From the NCBI GenBank assembly GCA_902729315.2, contig LR746267.1:6326424-6390423 (forward strand): 64,000 nt of DNA. The letters are read 5' to 3'. Below the pieces are notes generated by a model. That model worked only from the letters and a program-made list of their open reading frames with translations, had not been told where the DNA came from and searched no databases. This document shows, piece by piece, positions 47,973-59,760 of the stretch; within the stretch, counting starts at the first letter, position 1, and the number at the start of each line of letters is the position of its first letter. This stretch comes from Spirodela intermedia. Lineage: Eukaryota; Streptophyta; Magnoliopsida; Alismatales; Araceae. A program made the position numbers and the translations under genes.

Positions 47973-50900
47973 ATGTCTGCCAAAAATGGTGGAAGGAAGG
48001 ATTCCTTCGCTGTCCTCCCTCTGGATGTCTCCGGAGACAATTGGAGCTTCTTGAATCGCTCCATGTCGAACAGGACAATCGGGGAAGGTGAAGAGGATGG
48101 GAACACCGTCGTAAAGAGGCGGAAGTCCAAGAGTAGCAAGAGAAAAAAAAAGAAAATAATGGATACGGCGGAAATAACAGCGGCCTGGAGCCTGACGTCG
48201 GGTATCGACGACGACGAGAACTTGGATCGAAAGAACGGGCAATTTTTAGGTGTTTCGGAGTCTTCAGACGTGCTGGAAAGACCGATGGTTGTGGACGCGA
48301 TCGAGCGTTCGGAGGTGGAACAGGATGCATCTGAAAGCTCGAGGTTGACTTCTACTTCTTTCGCTGAACTGAGGCAGAGGAGTGTGAACGGGGGAAGTGT
48401 ATGCAATGAGATTATAGATGCAGAGGTTAGCACAAGGGAGAGCTCGATTGGACAGTGGAGGCCAGCGTCTCATGAACATATTCCAATTTTGAGCAATCAG
48501 GAGTCGACGGATTGGAAGAGGTTGATGGCAGAGTATCCAGGTCTTTTAGAAGGTACTTTCTACGGATTTATTTGGAGCATTTCATGTCAACGCTTTTGAT
48601 GAGATGATAAAATTACCGGCACTTTGTAATAGTCTGTGAAATGCTAAGTTTTTATATGATCCAATGGCCTTGGATTGTAATTATCTTGAGAATTGATCTG
48701 TAATAGGGCTTTGATGAATTGTTTAAATGCTGTTAGAATGAGAAAATTTCTCGATTTGAGGTAACCCACCTCGCCTTAGGAACCAGCAACATAAAACTTG
48801 TGTCACTCACTCCGTCGTGGACAATTAAACGCTTACAATGATAGATGAACGCCAAGTAACGAGTTTTGTGCGAGCTGGAGACAGACTCCTAACCCATTTT
48901 GTGGTATTCTCGTGTATCCTACTTAATGTGTTCATAATATCTGGACTGTTCTGTTATTCATTATTAAAAAAACTCTAGTTCTTTTAGCTAGTTGTAGTGG
49001 CCACAATTTTCTTATTTTTTGATGAATCTCGTGAAAGGTTTTTTCAGAATTTGATATTGAAGTCACTAATCCATTCTCAATATTAGAAGATTTTTGAAGC
49101 TAATAAAAATTAAGTTTTTAACAGAAATTCTTGGATAGAAATTTAAGTTATAGTCAGTCTATTTGGATCCTGTCTTTTCTTCAACTTTAATATATGAAAA
49201 AATTTAAATGAGAAGGTATGCTTGTGTTCGCCTTCTTTCATATGTAGTAATTGCAATCCAAATTGATGCTATTGAAGATGTAAACTTTAGTCCCATTGAG
49301 ACATGTTCATACTTTCCTGTATTTATGCTAATTGCTACTCCTAGAAACATCTGTTTTCAGGTGGTACTACTGTAACAACAGGCAACGTCCAATGTGGTGC
49401 TCTTCTTGGCCACCGACATGTGGGACATTTCTCGGACATCCATTCCAAAGTTGTACAAATTATGCCTTAGCTTGATTCAGAGATAATAATTAGGAAGTGA
49501 AGCAATGGTTGTTCAAAATTAATAGTTCGCTTGAAATCCGTAATTATCATAGCAGAGAAAATATATTGGCTGATTTACAGTCATTGTGTATGACTATCCT
49601 TTTGGTTTTCAGAGTTGGGACAATCACCCTAATAACTCGAGTCAAGTTTCATTGTGATAGAGAAAAAGGAAAAGAAAAAGGTGAAATCTCTCCAATGGTA
49701 GTAATAAAGTTGATAAGCAAGGGAAATACGGACATCAGTTGAGAAAAGTTGAAACATTTTCTTGGAATTTCTTCACAAATGGACTCCTTGTGAAATTTAC
49801 AAATTCAAGTGGTGACATGCTTCTGGCATCATTTTTCTCTCCTTGGATGATACAGTAGTGTGAAACAAAGCTGTAACCATTGGACTTCAAAAACTCTAAA
49901 AATATGCAAAACAACTGTAGCGACATTCAGTTTTTATCTGAATGTTAAAACTAGTTACAGTTTTCTAAGTAGAAGCGTCAGCTCTGCTCGTCCTAAAATT
50001 AGGAAGTATCAGGCATTTGCCGCTTGGCTGTCTATATTATTAGGAAACTAGAGTTGTGAATATATGTAAAATTTCTCATGTGTAGTTCAATTTTGGACAT
50101 ATGTTGTCCTCAAATGACCTCTGCCTAATTTGATTCCTTTATTTTTAAAACTACAAGCCCATGGTCTATTCATATTTCTCTCGAATCAAGTTCCTTTCCC
50201 TAATCTTGTGGGCATGGGCATTTCCCATCCTACCACCAGATCCGCTTTGAATTCCATGATTGACTACAGTTTGTTAACCAATTGAATTAGAACTTACTCG
50301 TTTATAACATGGTGCATTCTTGCTCTTTCTAATGACAAGTATTAATGGGGTGTGCTATTCCAGATTTTAACTCTCTTCTTAGTCATCAATTACACATCGA
50401 GAGATAACAGATTTCAGTGGAAGTTATAATTTCGTCTAGTTTGAGGTTCCCATTAGGAAGTAACTGTCCTATTATTTCTTTGTGCCATGTTTCCACATCA
50501 ACGATCTGAAATTCCAATAACTGAAACCTCTTTGCTATTTCGAAGGACTGCCCAGCTGCATGACTTGATGTCCGTGGTACCTAAAAAAAGAGTGAAACCT
50601 TGAATTTCTTATTAAGCGAACTTTACAGCAATCTGTATGACGATATATCCTTTTTGAGGGCTATTTCTCATTGTTAACAGTTGTACTTTTTAAAACTAGA
50701 ATTTTATTCGTAAGATTTTTTTATCTTTAATTTTTTTCTTAGACTGTCTTTGTTTCTAATTTGGACGTGTCAGTGTATTATAATTCTGAATCCCTAGCGT
50801 TAATATCTGGGCTTGGATTTGATTGCATGCAGAAATCACTTGCGTCAAGGGTTCACCATTGAGCTATTTTTGGGATGAAATTAATGGTGGCAATTCCCTT

Positions 50901-53900
50901 CGGAGCACAATATCTGTGGGAAATGAGAGAAAACGGCAACGAGTCTATAACACGATGTTTCATGTGCCACTGAGATGTGAAAGGGTAATTCTTACTTCTG
51001 CTGATTTTACCAGAGGCTCCTGTATTCTGTTGAATGATTGGGGAAACCAAAAGTTTAGATTCCTTATATTTATGATAGTGATGGTGGTGGCTATTTAGTT
51101 TTCTACGTATGGCTATTGATGTTGACAACCAAGTGTGGGGCTTGTGTTGGTCGAACTTGAACATTCAGCCTTTGTTCGAGATTCCCGTTGCTGGATTGGC
51201 CACTTTGCTCAGGTGATGGCCAAACAGAAAAAATAAAACTCTCACTTTGTTTAAAACATGGTTTGAAGTTGGCATTATAGGGAGTCACTCCACATGGCGG
51301 CAGATTCCAGTACTGACAGCATAAGTTCCGTAGTATTTCTTGCACTTTGGTTTGCCCAGATTGCGTAGTTAACCTCTATGTCCCATTTGCTGCTAAAAAG
51401 TTCATCAGATATTTTATATTTTATTGGTTATAGATATACTTTGTAAAGATGTGGCAATCTGACTGAAATAAACTTTTAAGAGACTTTTGATTTCGATGCA
51501 GTTGTTTTATGATACAAGTATCTGATACTAACAATGACATTGCAGCTTATTGATGTGGGATTTTTTGTCTGTTTGGATACCTTTCTCTCATTGCTTACGA
51601 TTATGCCAGCCAGAATTCTAATGATCATGCGGCGGATTCTAAATACAAGGTGAAAACAAACTTATTTAAGCGTCAATGCAGCATGTACTGCCGTTCTTTT
51701 TGTGGTCGAACAGTCTGATGGAGAATCTTTCTATGTTTATCTTGTGAAGTTGTCACACTATCGAATGTTTCCATCATATTTGTACGTGTTAGCAATCTAA
51801 CGTAATTTTGGTGCTACGTTATAATTCTCCAGATGTATACTTTTTCAATAGACTTGAAAATGTGTTGGAGTTCATAGGAGCCTCAAAGAACAGTAGGAGC
51901 CTGTGTACATAGGTCTTTCGTATCCTTACTGGATATCATCACAGATTCTTCTTTTAACTTATTTTTCTTGAGGAAAATATTCTCTAATATTTCTTTAGAT
52001 GACTGTGCTGCTTATTCTTCTCTCTACGTTGCTTCAATATAGCCCTTACAATGCTTTATTCATTCTTATGTCTGAGGTTTTAAATGAACCGTTATGTTTA
52101 TGATTAAAATGAATTTGTTAATATTCAGTGTATGATAAAATATCCAATTATAATTTTCTTTAAATTAATCGCGTTGATTTCTAAATCATGCATGATTGTT
52201 CCCATGTTCATTATAAAATTGTGTTCGTTATAGGATTGCAATTGCTTTCCCAACCGTTTCATTCTTAAAAAAATGTATTTTTTATTTGACCTACCCTTCT
52301 AAAATCGGTAACTAGAAAACTTATGTTCCTTAACTCTGACGTTTATTGGAGATTGTTCAAACAATGGCATTGTCTGTTGAGATTACAACTACTGAAGTGG
52401 AGAAATTTTACTAATACTCTCACTTTTCCCTTTCATCACGAACCTCATGTTTGTTTTGGACACTGACCCTGTAATCATGAAGATTCAGTTAATATTCTTT
52501 GTCATTCTTCCATGGTTCAAAAAAACAACCCTAGCTGTAGTTATCATTATAACGAACAAATTAACTGTATGGCAGCTGCAATTTCTGTTGAGCCTTCTTC
52601 CTATTGACAGAAATTATGAAGGCAGTTGTGGCAATGGATGCTAGGAACATGTCCAATCCTCACCACTCTCTCCAGACTGGTCAGCAATGAGAAGATGGCG
52701 CCATCTTCTCCTCCCTCTTTCTTCTTCATGCCACTGAGAAGAACCCTTCCTGTTGGTAGGCAGGCTGTAACTATCATCGACCCAACATCCCCATACCCCC
52801 TTAATTTCAGCAGGAGAGTAAACGAGATTAAAGGACAATACGAAAGGACTTCTAGATGCGTGTAACTCTTGTGGGGGAAGATTAGGTTGTTCCTTTTAAT
52901 TTGAATAGCCTGGTCGAATTGTTGTTATGGAGTCGGTAACAAAAAGATGGTTTTTCCGCAAAAGAATAGTTAATTACCTAAGTTGATGTGTATTGCAAAA
53001 AGTACAAACCATTAGTTTTTAAGGAAGATTTATTCCTTGCTACTTATCATCTTGTCTTTTTCTCCAGTTATGACTCATATTGAATTTAAATTATGTTGAA
53101 CGTATTTTTCACGATTTTTCACTTGATTTATTTTATCTTCTCTGTTGATCGCATATCTGGTACTGTTCTTGCGACAGAAATGCATGTTGCAAGACAAGCT
53201 TTTTTTCTTTTTCACTTGAAAAAGAAAATCTTATATGCATTCTGTGTCACATCTATATGCAATGGCTTTGACAGTTAACCTAACTTGATTTTAACAGGCA
53301 GTTTCAAATGCCAAATGACAAGGAATTGTCTGATGTTTGCTGTTTCACTGTTCTGGTTTTTGGCGTAACTGCATTACAATTGACAGGTGATCGATGTTCA
53401 TCTGCTTTAGTTTTATTCATGATTGCCTTTTCTGCTTTAATGCTTCATAGCTCGGACATAAAGGAGAACGATTTTGTCAATATTAATACCTCTGTATCAA
53501 ATTGTTTATTGTCTCAGACATCAGCCTAATTTATCATATAATTCGGGGACAAGGGACAGTGAAGCTGTACGTGGTGTACAATGTATTGGAGGTACGAAAA
53601 TGATACGTAATTTATTAAAAAATAATGTGAATGACCCCAGAAAAACATGCTTCTTGAATGTGTGGCAGATACTTGATAATCTTCTTCGATCATTTGGCGA
53701 GGATGTCTTGCAAGTTCTCTTCAACTCCATTGAGGGAGCCGCAACTTGTTCACCTGACAGTTTGACCTTCGAGCTGATGAGATACATTCTCGACCAAGTG
53801 ATAGCTATTATTGTGTTTAATATCCTTCTAAAAAAATTCCAAATTCCATCTTTTTTTTAACTGACATGTATTATTCCGTGTTATTTCCTTAACTGGTCAC

Positions 53901-56707
53901 ACCTCTGCACTCATTCATCTTACTAGCAGAGGCAATCACTTTGTCTACTTGTGTTATTGCACATAACAATGCATTATTAGCTCTGCTGATATCAAATAAT
54001 TTTGCCGAAATAAAAAGCAATGTCTTCAAACGTGTAAGCAAGGATAACATACACTCTCTCGTATGCCATGGTAAGTTAGCTTCGTCCAGCCTTTTCCTGC
54101 ATCATTTTATGTCGTCTTTTGCCATAACAACTTCCCTGTCTTACTAGCAGCCTTTTCCTGTCTTCTGTTAGTAGCTGAAGTAAAGCTTATCTATATTTTC
54201 TCTCTTGAGGGGAAGTGCTAGAATAGTTATTTGGCTTGTCTTGATGGACCTAATAGGCTCAGACTTACATAGGCCGAGTGTTGATGTCTGATCTCTCATA
54301 TACCTGGGAGAGTGATAGTTTTTTTACTATTGCTGCCAAAAAAGAGGATTTTTTTTTAATTCTACTTTCACACATTGTTGGAAGAGAATTTCCCACTCTC
54401 CGTAGGTTATGATTTTGAAAAGCTAACAAACATAAAAAAAATTGGGGAAAGTTGTCACAAGGTGAGAGGACGATATGAAGCTTCGTGGATATGACATCAG
54501 CTTCTTTTAAAAGCCAAGAGGAAGACATTGGCCGTCTTCTTTGATAGCTTTGTATTAATATAGAAACATTCTTGAAGTGAACAAGGAACGAAATAGAAGT
54601 GATTGACTGAGTGTATAGGAAACATTTGGTAATTTTCTCATAGATTTTTCTTGGGTTTTAGGGCTGGATAACAAAATGATGGTGCTCAAATCAAATGGAA
54701 ATAGGACACTACAATTTTTACATTTATATTCGCTATTTCATAGCATTAATGTCTGATTTGAATGCTTACACCAGCCAACTAGTGCCGACTCGAGATTTTG
54801 GCACCAAAAAGGCATCTGTCGTTTGATATTTTTCTCTTAATCCAAGATTTCCCACATTCTGCCTGAAAGATCTTAAGAGTGCCGAAAATTAATTGAGTCT
54901 TAGTTTATTGCATTGATATGATCTGATGTATCTTCTAATATCAATGTTTATCTTGCTCGTCTTCCTTGTGCCCGAGATTTCATTAGCTATTACTTGATAT
55001 CTGACAAAACTATAAGTTTATCTTGAAACTACATATAATCGTCTTTGTTACTGATATATTGCCCAGATATCATCGAGAGATTCCATATCACTGCGTTCGT
55101 GTTATTTATATTAACTCAAAATATTCTAGAGTCTGAGGGATCCTGGTTTGGAGGTTTCCTTTCGGTAAGTTTGTAGACTGTTTAATTTATCCATGATATA
55201 CTTACTACACTTTTCAAGAGTTTTTTTTTCTTCAATGTCAGAATGTGACGCTTGTTTACATGTGCGAAGTACTAATTGACACAATAAAGCATTCATTTCT
55301 TGCAAAGTTCAATGAAATAAAACCTGCGACCTACTCGGAATTTCTGGAAGATCTCTGCAAACAGGTAATACCCGAAAAATATATGGGTATTTTGTGTCCC
55401 TTTCTGTATCTACTTGATTTTTTCCTATAGTAAAAGAACTTTTAATGCCCTAATGTTCTGTGACTTTGAAAAACCTTTGATTAAACTCTGAACTGGTTAG
55501 GAACTATCATTTGTAAGTGTGTACATCAGACGTCTGCACGTAATGCCGTCATTTAGCGCTTTAAATTTATAATTTTTTTAAATTTTATTCTGTTGGTTGG
55601 ACAGAGAACCGTATCAATAGCTTTAACGATTTATGGATCAGTAATTTCTTTATAGATACATGAAATCGCTTTCTTTACTGAAAGGAGCAATGAATCGATG
55701 TAATGACGAAGGATAGCAACCTTTAGTGGTCCGCTTGTTGCTGTGGTCTCCGTAAGTCTATCTCTGTTTTTATGACGCGCTTGTAAATATGGTTTTTCTC
55801 GCATCATTTACATGTCTTCCATAGTCTCATGCTCCTCAGAAAGGAGATTTGTAGCCCTTTGGTTTGTGCCAGAAATTTGTATTTTTCTAACTGACAAGAA
55901 AAGATATTAATCTCAACATGCTCGGTGCCCATATAGATATAGATATATATATATATATATATATATCAATGTGAAAATCAATTATTGGGAATCTCTATTA
56001 TCCATGTTTTGGATCCAATGATAACTTGTCTTTGAAACATATATGTTAATATGTCTTAGCTTCACCTTCTGGTTCTCTATGACGAAAATGGCGGCCGAGC
56101 TTCATAGACTATTTCCTTTTTCTGTTATTATCCTTCCATCGCTCTGATTGACTCATTTAATCAATGCTAGAAGATATTTTATTTCGTTTGCTCTCTCGCT
56201 TGACTGTTTAAAAGAGAAAAAAAAATAGTCATATTTCTCACACTAGAGCAGGTAGTTTGTCAGTATTAACTTTTCGAATAGACCCAAATCCCTAAAGTCT
56301 TCATATCATCTGGACCTTCTAAATGATCTGCATGTTTCACTTGCAGATTCTCAATATCCAGACTGAGGATGCCAGGAAAACCCTGATTTTTATTCCCCTA
56401 GCGCCGGCCTGTGTGGTATAAATGCTTCCTCATGGGTCTGGGTGAAAACCCGTTAGACTTTCGTCTCCTAGCACAAGTGGAATTGGGTTTGATCCTCTTT
56501 TTTCAGGTCATCCGGGTGTTGACTCCGCTCTATGCGACGGTTATTCCCCACAGACCACTCCCTCTGAGGCTGCTGTGGATGGTCATCTGGTTTTCCCTCA
56601 CCTACGCCATTCTCGTCGTCTGCAAGATGGCGGTTGGCCTTGCCCTGAGCCACCTCGCCGGCTGGTACCTCCGGCGCCACTCGGATAGAAAACCACACGC
56701 TGACTAG
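47973..56707 (+). CDS. POD1: POLLEN DEFECTIVE IN GUIDANCE 1, TAPT1-family ER membrane protein
   Basis: Plant homologue of TAPT1. In Arabidopsis, POD1 is an ER protein needed for micropylar pollen-tube guidance and embryo patterning, acting with a calreticulin. Coding exons: 47973-48552, 50833-50984, 51546-51649, 53298-53386, 53518-53591, 53669-53819, 53903-54070, 55067-55164, 55242-55364, 56347-56415, 56507-56707. Spliced length is 602 aa. The N-terminal 190 residues are hydrophilic, with a basic stretch (KRRKSKSSKRKKKK, about 48-61). The Tapt1 domain begins around NGGNSLRST and includes GFFVCLDTFLSLLTIMPAR, DISLIYHIIRGQGTVKLYV, AITLSTCVIAHNNALLAL, NNFAEIKSNVFKR and LAPACVVIRVLTP. Several hydrophobic segments indicate a multipass protein. 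The start at MSAKNGGRKDSF matches the family. The intron at 53820-53902 is of AT-AC type. The 3' end converges with a receptor kinase gene. Confidence 0.94.
53820..53902 (+). other. POD1: U12-type AT-AC intron in POD1
   Basis: The intron is 83 bp. It begins ATATCCTTCT, which fits the U12 5' splice-site consensus through ATATCCTT, and ends in AC. A perfect U12 branch-site sequence TTCCTTAAC lies at 53885-53893, with the branch A 10-11 nt before the 3' splice site. Removing exactly this segment joins codon phase 1 to phase 1 and gives the family sequence LHSFILLAEAITLSTC. No GT-AG pair does so: no AG occurs before the LHSF codons. Confidence 0.9.
55931..55966. repeat. (AT)n microsatellite in POD1 intron 9
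   Basis: An ATAGAT stretch passes into a pure AT/TA dinucleotide run of about 24 bp. It lies in the 1-kb intron between the exons ending at 55364 and starting at 56347. It is a candidate polymorphic marker. Confidence 0.85.
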
Positions 56708-57254
56708 CCCTAGTCCGCTGTAGAGCTGCGGTGCCGAGTTCCTCCTCTTCATGATGTTTATTGACCTCAATTTTGATAATTATAGCTCTCCTTTTAGGAC
56801 ATTATATGTCGGCTGCAACAGTCCGTCTGATGGTGAGATGTCCATCGTGTGGCTTAGTATATATTTATTATTGCATTGCCCTCCTTCCTCGACGACTGAA
56901 AACCCCGTTCGCAGCCTTCACTAGGGCTCTTCAGTATGTCCGAATTGCCGGGCGAGGGAGTCCGGAAAAGTCAACGGTGTGTTCGGAAGCATGTTGTTGG
57001 AAGTCTAGATTCTCACTATTTGGGCGTATACCCTGATGGTTGACCGAGGACGGGTCATGGATTCTCATTGAATTGGATTCTTGGACTGAGGCGGCGGCGG
57101 TCTTACCCCTTCTCCTGCACGGCGGCACATGTTCGTCGTATTAAAACAGGCACGAAAGCGACGTCGACAGCTCAATTACGGCGTCGCCGCTGTTTTGGCC
57201 GGATGAGGGGTAAGAATAGACGAAGCCCGCCGGCGGCGACGGCGGCGCCGCCGG
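56708..57254. other. Convergent spacer between POD1 and the receptor kinase
   Basis: 547 bp separate the two facing stop codons, so the 3' UTRs must be short or overlap. GC content rises toward the kinase gene from about 57080. No further gene is supported. Confidence 0.5.
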
Positions 57255-59645
57255 CTAAGTGTCTCGGAGGTAGAAGATGGTGGGCTTGCCCGGCTCGGTG
57301 ATCTCCACAGAACCCTCGAGCATCTTGGCGACCTTGCCCATGGAGGGCCGCATCTCCGGGCGCTCCTGTAGGCACCAGATGGCGGTCTTGAGCATGCGGT
57401 CGACCATGGCGAGGTGGGCGCGGCTGTCGTAGCTATCGAGGATGCGGGGGTCGATGATATCCTCCACCCTCCGCTCGACGTAGACCTTCTCGTAGGCAAA
57501 GACGGGGAAGTACCACTCCTCGCTCTGGAGAGCCGACATCTGGAACTTGTTGTTCCTGGCGCCGGTGACCATCTCCAGCAGCACCATGCCGAAGCTGTAG
57601 ACGTCGGCCTTGGCGGTGATGGGCTCCCTGGGCATCACCCACTCCGGCGCCATGTATCCCTGCGTGCCCTTCACCCCCGAGCAGCTGAAGCGGTCCTCCT
57701 TGGTGAGCTTCGCCATGCCGAAGTCGGAGACCTTGGGACAGAAGTCCCCGTCCAGGAGGATGTTCTCCGGCTTGATGTCCCTGTGCAGCACCCACTCGAG
57801 GCACTCCTCGTGGAGGTAGGCGATGGCCCTCGCCACCCCCACGGCGATCCTGTAGCGAATGTTCCAGTCCAGCAGCGGCTTCCTCGTCTTCTCCTCCCCC
57901 TCCAACTCTTCTTCTTCTTCTTCGCCTCCTCCTCGCTGCCGGCGTGGGGAGGGCGGGAAGATGTACTTGTCGAGGGAGCCGTTGGGGATGAACTCGTAGA
58001 CGAGCATACGCTGGCCCTTCTCGGCGCAGAAGCCCCAGAGGCGCACCAGGTTGAGGTGGTGCATGCGGGCGATGATGTTGGCCTCCGCCCAGAAGTCGGC
58101 CTCGCTGCCGGCGGCGTCCTTGAGGCGCTTCACGGCCACCACTCGCCGGTCCGGCAGCTCCCCCTTGTAGACGACCCCGAATCCGCCGCTGCCCACCTCG
58201 TCGCTGAAGTCCTTGGTGGCCGCCTTGAGCTCCGCGTAGGTGAACCGCTTCGGCCCCCCGGCGGGCAAGAACTCCAGGCCCAGCGCCCTCGCCATGTCCC
58301 TGTACTGGGAGTACCGCCGGAGGAAGGCCCAGAAGGACAGGATCCCCGCGAGGAGCTCCAGCCCGAAGGCCGTGCCGATGATCCCCAGGTTCCTCGCCGT
58401 CGTCTTCGACTCCTTGGGCGGGTCCGGCAGCTGGATGCGCACCGGGCACACCGTCTCCAGCACCGAGAACAAGCCCGTGAAATTCGAGCGGTCTTTCTCC
58501 CCCGCGGCCACTCGGAGGAACGTCCTCGTCTCGGTGGCCGGCGACCAGAACAGGTTCACCAGCGGCTCGCCCCGGTGGGTGCACTTCCGCTCTCCGGTGT
58601 ACTTGTAGGTGAAGGCGCTGCAGCTGGTGTTCTGCAAGCACAGCCGCTGGCAGTCGTCGAAGGAGCGGGTGGACTCATCGAGTTTAGGCGTGCCCGGAAA
58701 GTCCGGAAAGTCCACAAAGTCCAAGCTGAGGAACTTGCTGTTCTGAAGAAACTCCCCCGTTTTCCTCTCGCAGGAGCCGCCGCCGGGCATCCACTTGAAT
58801 CCCGGCAGACAGACGCAGGTGGCGTCCAAGGTAGAGCCATTGTTGAAGCAGAGGGAGTTGCGCCCGCAGGTTCCGTGGATCTTGCAGGCCTCCGTCACCA
58901 GCTGCCAGACCACCGTCCAGTTGCCCGTTTTGGGGACGAGACTGTAGATTCGGAGGTTGCCGTCGTCGTCCAGGGTGAGCCTCCTGAGGCGCACCTCTTC
59001 GATGTCGGAGGCGACGATGGGGTCTCCGGTCTCCTTGTTCAGGTAGCCCTTGGTGGTGAGGTTCATAAGGGGCGAATTAGCGTTCCAATAGCCGTCCGTA
59101 TGATTGAAGGTGAGGGTGGTAGCATTGACAAACTGGTAACGGCCGTTTCGAGAAGTCAAGTCTGTCCCCCGGAAGCCCTGGCCGGGGAGGATGGTGTGGG
59201 TTGGAAAGTCGAAGCTGGTCCAATTGCCGACCTTCAGCTCGCCGTTATCCTCCAGCGTCATCACCTCGTCGCCGGAGTTGGCCTTGACCTTACCGTTGAG
59301 GGAGAGGACGCCGGTAGCATCCAGGGTGAGGTTGGTGTTGTTGCTGTTGCAGTCGAAGGACCAGACGACGGTTCTCCCGGCGGAGTGGTCACTGGTGACC
59401 CAGACGGAGAAGGCGTACTGGTCGCCGGAGGGGGACGAAGACCCGCAGGCGGAGGAGCGACGGGCGAAGCCGGCGGAAAAGGTTCGGTTGGCGGAGACGA
59501 GAGTACGGTTATCGGAGGGCGTCCACGGGGAGTCAGAGGCGGAAAAGAAGAGAAATTGTCGACCTGCCACCGCCGGAGACTGTAGCAGAGCGAAGATGAC
59601 GGCGGCGGGTATCGCCAGTGCGAGGATGGATAGAGGAGACATCAT
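57255..59645 (-). CDS. G-type lectin S-receptor-like serine/threonine protein kinase
   Basis: An intronless gene for a 796-aa type I membrane receptor kinase of the SD/GNK2-like group, resembling Arabidopsis At1g34300. The signal peptide (1-28) ends near VAGRQF. A bulb-lectin-like domain spans about 30-150, with several N-glycosylation sequons. An EGF-like cysteine region (about 254-295) is followed by a PAN/apple-like domain (about 325-380). The transmembrane helix is at about 420-442. The kinase domain runs from about 480: the glycine loop GSGGFG is at 485-490, VAVK lysine at 506, HRD at 621-623 with KPEN, DFG at 641-643 and APE at 666-668. All catalytic residues are present and it is an RD kinase. 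An acidic, glutamate-rich insert (about 574-586) sits in the kinase N-lobe/C-lobe region. The codons are extremely GC-rich compared with neighbours. The ligand is unknown. A second Met at position 2 could serve as start. Confidence 0.93.
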   Translation of the reverse strand: MMSPLSILALAIPAAVIFALLQSPAVAGRQFLFFSASDSPWTPSDNRTLVSANRTFSAGFARRSSACGSSSPSGDQYAFSVWVTSDHSAGRTVVWSFDCNSNNTNLTLDATGVLSLNGKVKANSGDEVMTLEDNGELKVGNWTSFDFPTHTILPGQGFRGTDLTSRNGRYQFVNATTLTFNHTDGYWNANSPLMNLTTKGYLNKETGDPIVASDIEEVRLRRLTLDDDGNLRIYSLVPKTGNWTVVWQLVTEACKIHGTCGRNSLCFNNGSTLDATCVCLPGFKWMPGGGSCERKTGEFLQNSKFLSLDFVDFPDFPGTPKLDESTRSFDDCQRLCLQNTSCSAFTYKYTGERKCTHRGEPLVNLFWSPATETRTFLRVAAGEKDRSNFTGLFSVLETVCPVRIQLPDPPKESKTTARNLGIIGTAFGLELLAGILSFWAFLRRYSQYRDMARALGLEFLPAGGPKRFTYAELKAATKDFSDEVGSGGFGVVYKGELPDRRVVAVKRLKDAAGSEADFWAEANIIARMHHLNLVRLWGFCAEKGQRMLVYEFIPNGSLDKYIFPPSPRRQRGGGEEEEEELEGEEKTRKPLLDWNIRYRIAVGVARAIAYLHEECLEWVLHRDIKPENILLDGDFCPKVSDFGMAKLTKEDRFSCSGVKGTQGYMAPEWVMPREPITAKADVYSFGMVLLEMVTGARNNKFQMSALQSEEWYFPVFAYEKVYVERRVEDIIDPRILDSYDSRAHLAMVDRMLKTAIWCLQERPEMRPSMGKVAKMLEGSVEITEPGKPTIFYLRDT

Positions 59646-59760
59646 CTCTTCCCTCTCCCTCTCTCTCCCTCTCTCTCTCTTCCTGCCTCCCTCTCGGTCC
59701 TCCCCGCCGCCTTAAGATCTTATCTGGGATTGAAGGCGAAGGTGGAAACGGGTCAAGTGG
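59646..59760 (-). promoter_or_regulatory. GA-rich leader of the receptor kinase gene
   Basis: Directly upstream of the ATG on - lies a purine-rich GA/GGA tract (CT/CTC on +, 59646-59695), followed by more mixed sequence. This is typical of a plant 5' leader. The promoter proper lies beyond about 59760; no TATA box was assigned. Confidence 0.5.

Noticed and set aside
47789-48433. A 214-codon open frame on - across POD1 exon 1
   Set aside because: It is antisense to the hydrophilic N-terminus of POD1, serine/arginine-rich by composition, and matches no family.
53929-54070. GT-AG splicing model for POD1 using the AG near 53928 as acceptor
   Set aside because: It would remove the conserved LHSFILLA segment, which is present in the DNA in frame. 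The AT-AC model keeps it and has all the U12 signals.
57414-59585. A 723-codon open frame on + opposite the receptor kinase, and a 402-codon frame on - in another phase
   Set aside because: Both lie over the intact kinase gene and translate to low-complexity Gly/Ala/Arg/Glu/Leu sequence without a known domain. They are a by-product of the strong GC bias at third codon positions.
47973-59645. An undescribed multi-gene system, CRISPR-like array or biosynthetic cluster
   Set aside because: All recognised genes in the window are known plant families with unrelated functions, and no regularly spaced repeat array other than small minisatellites was found.
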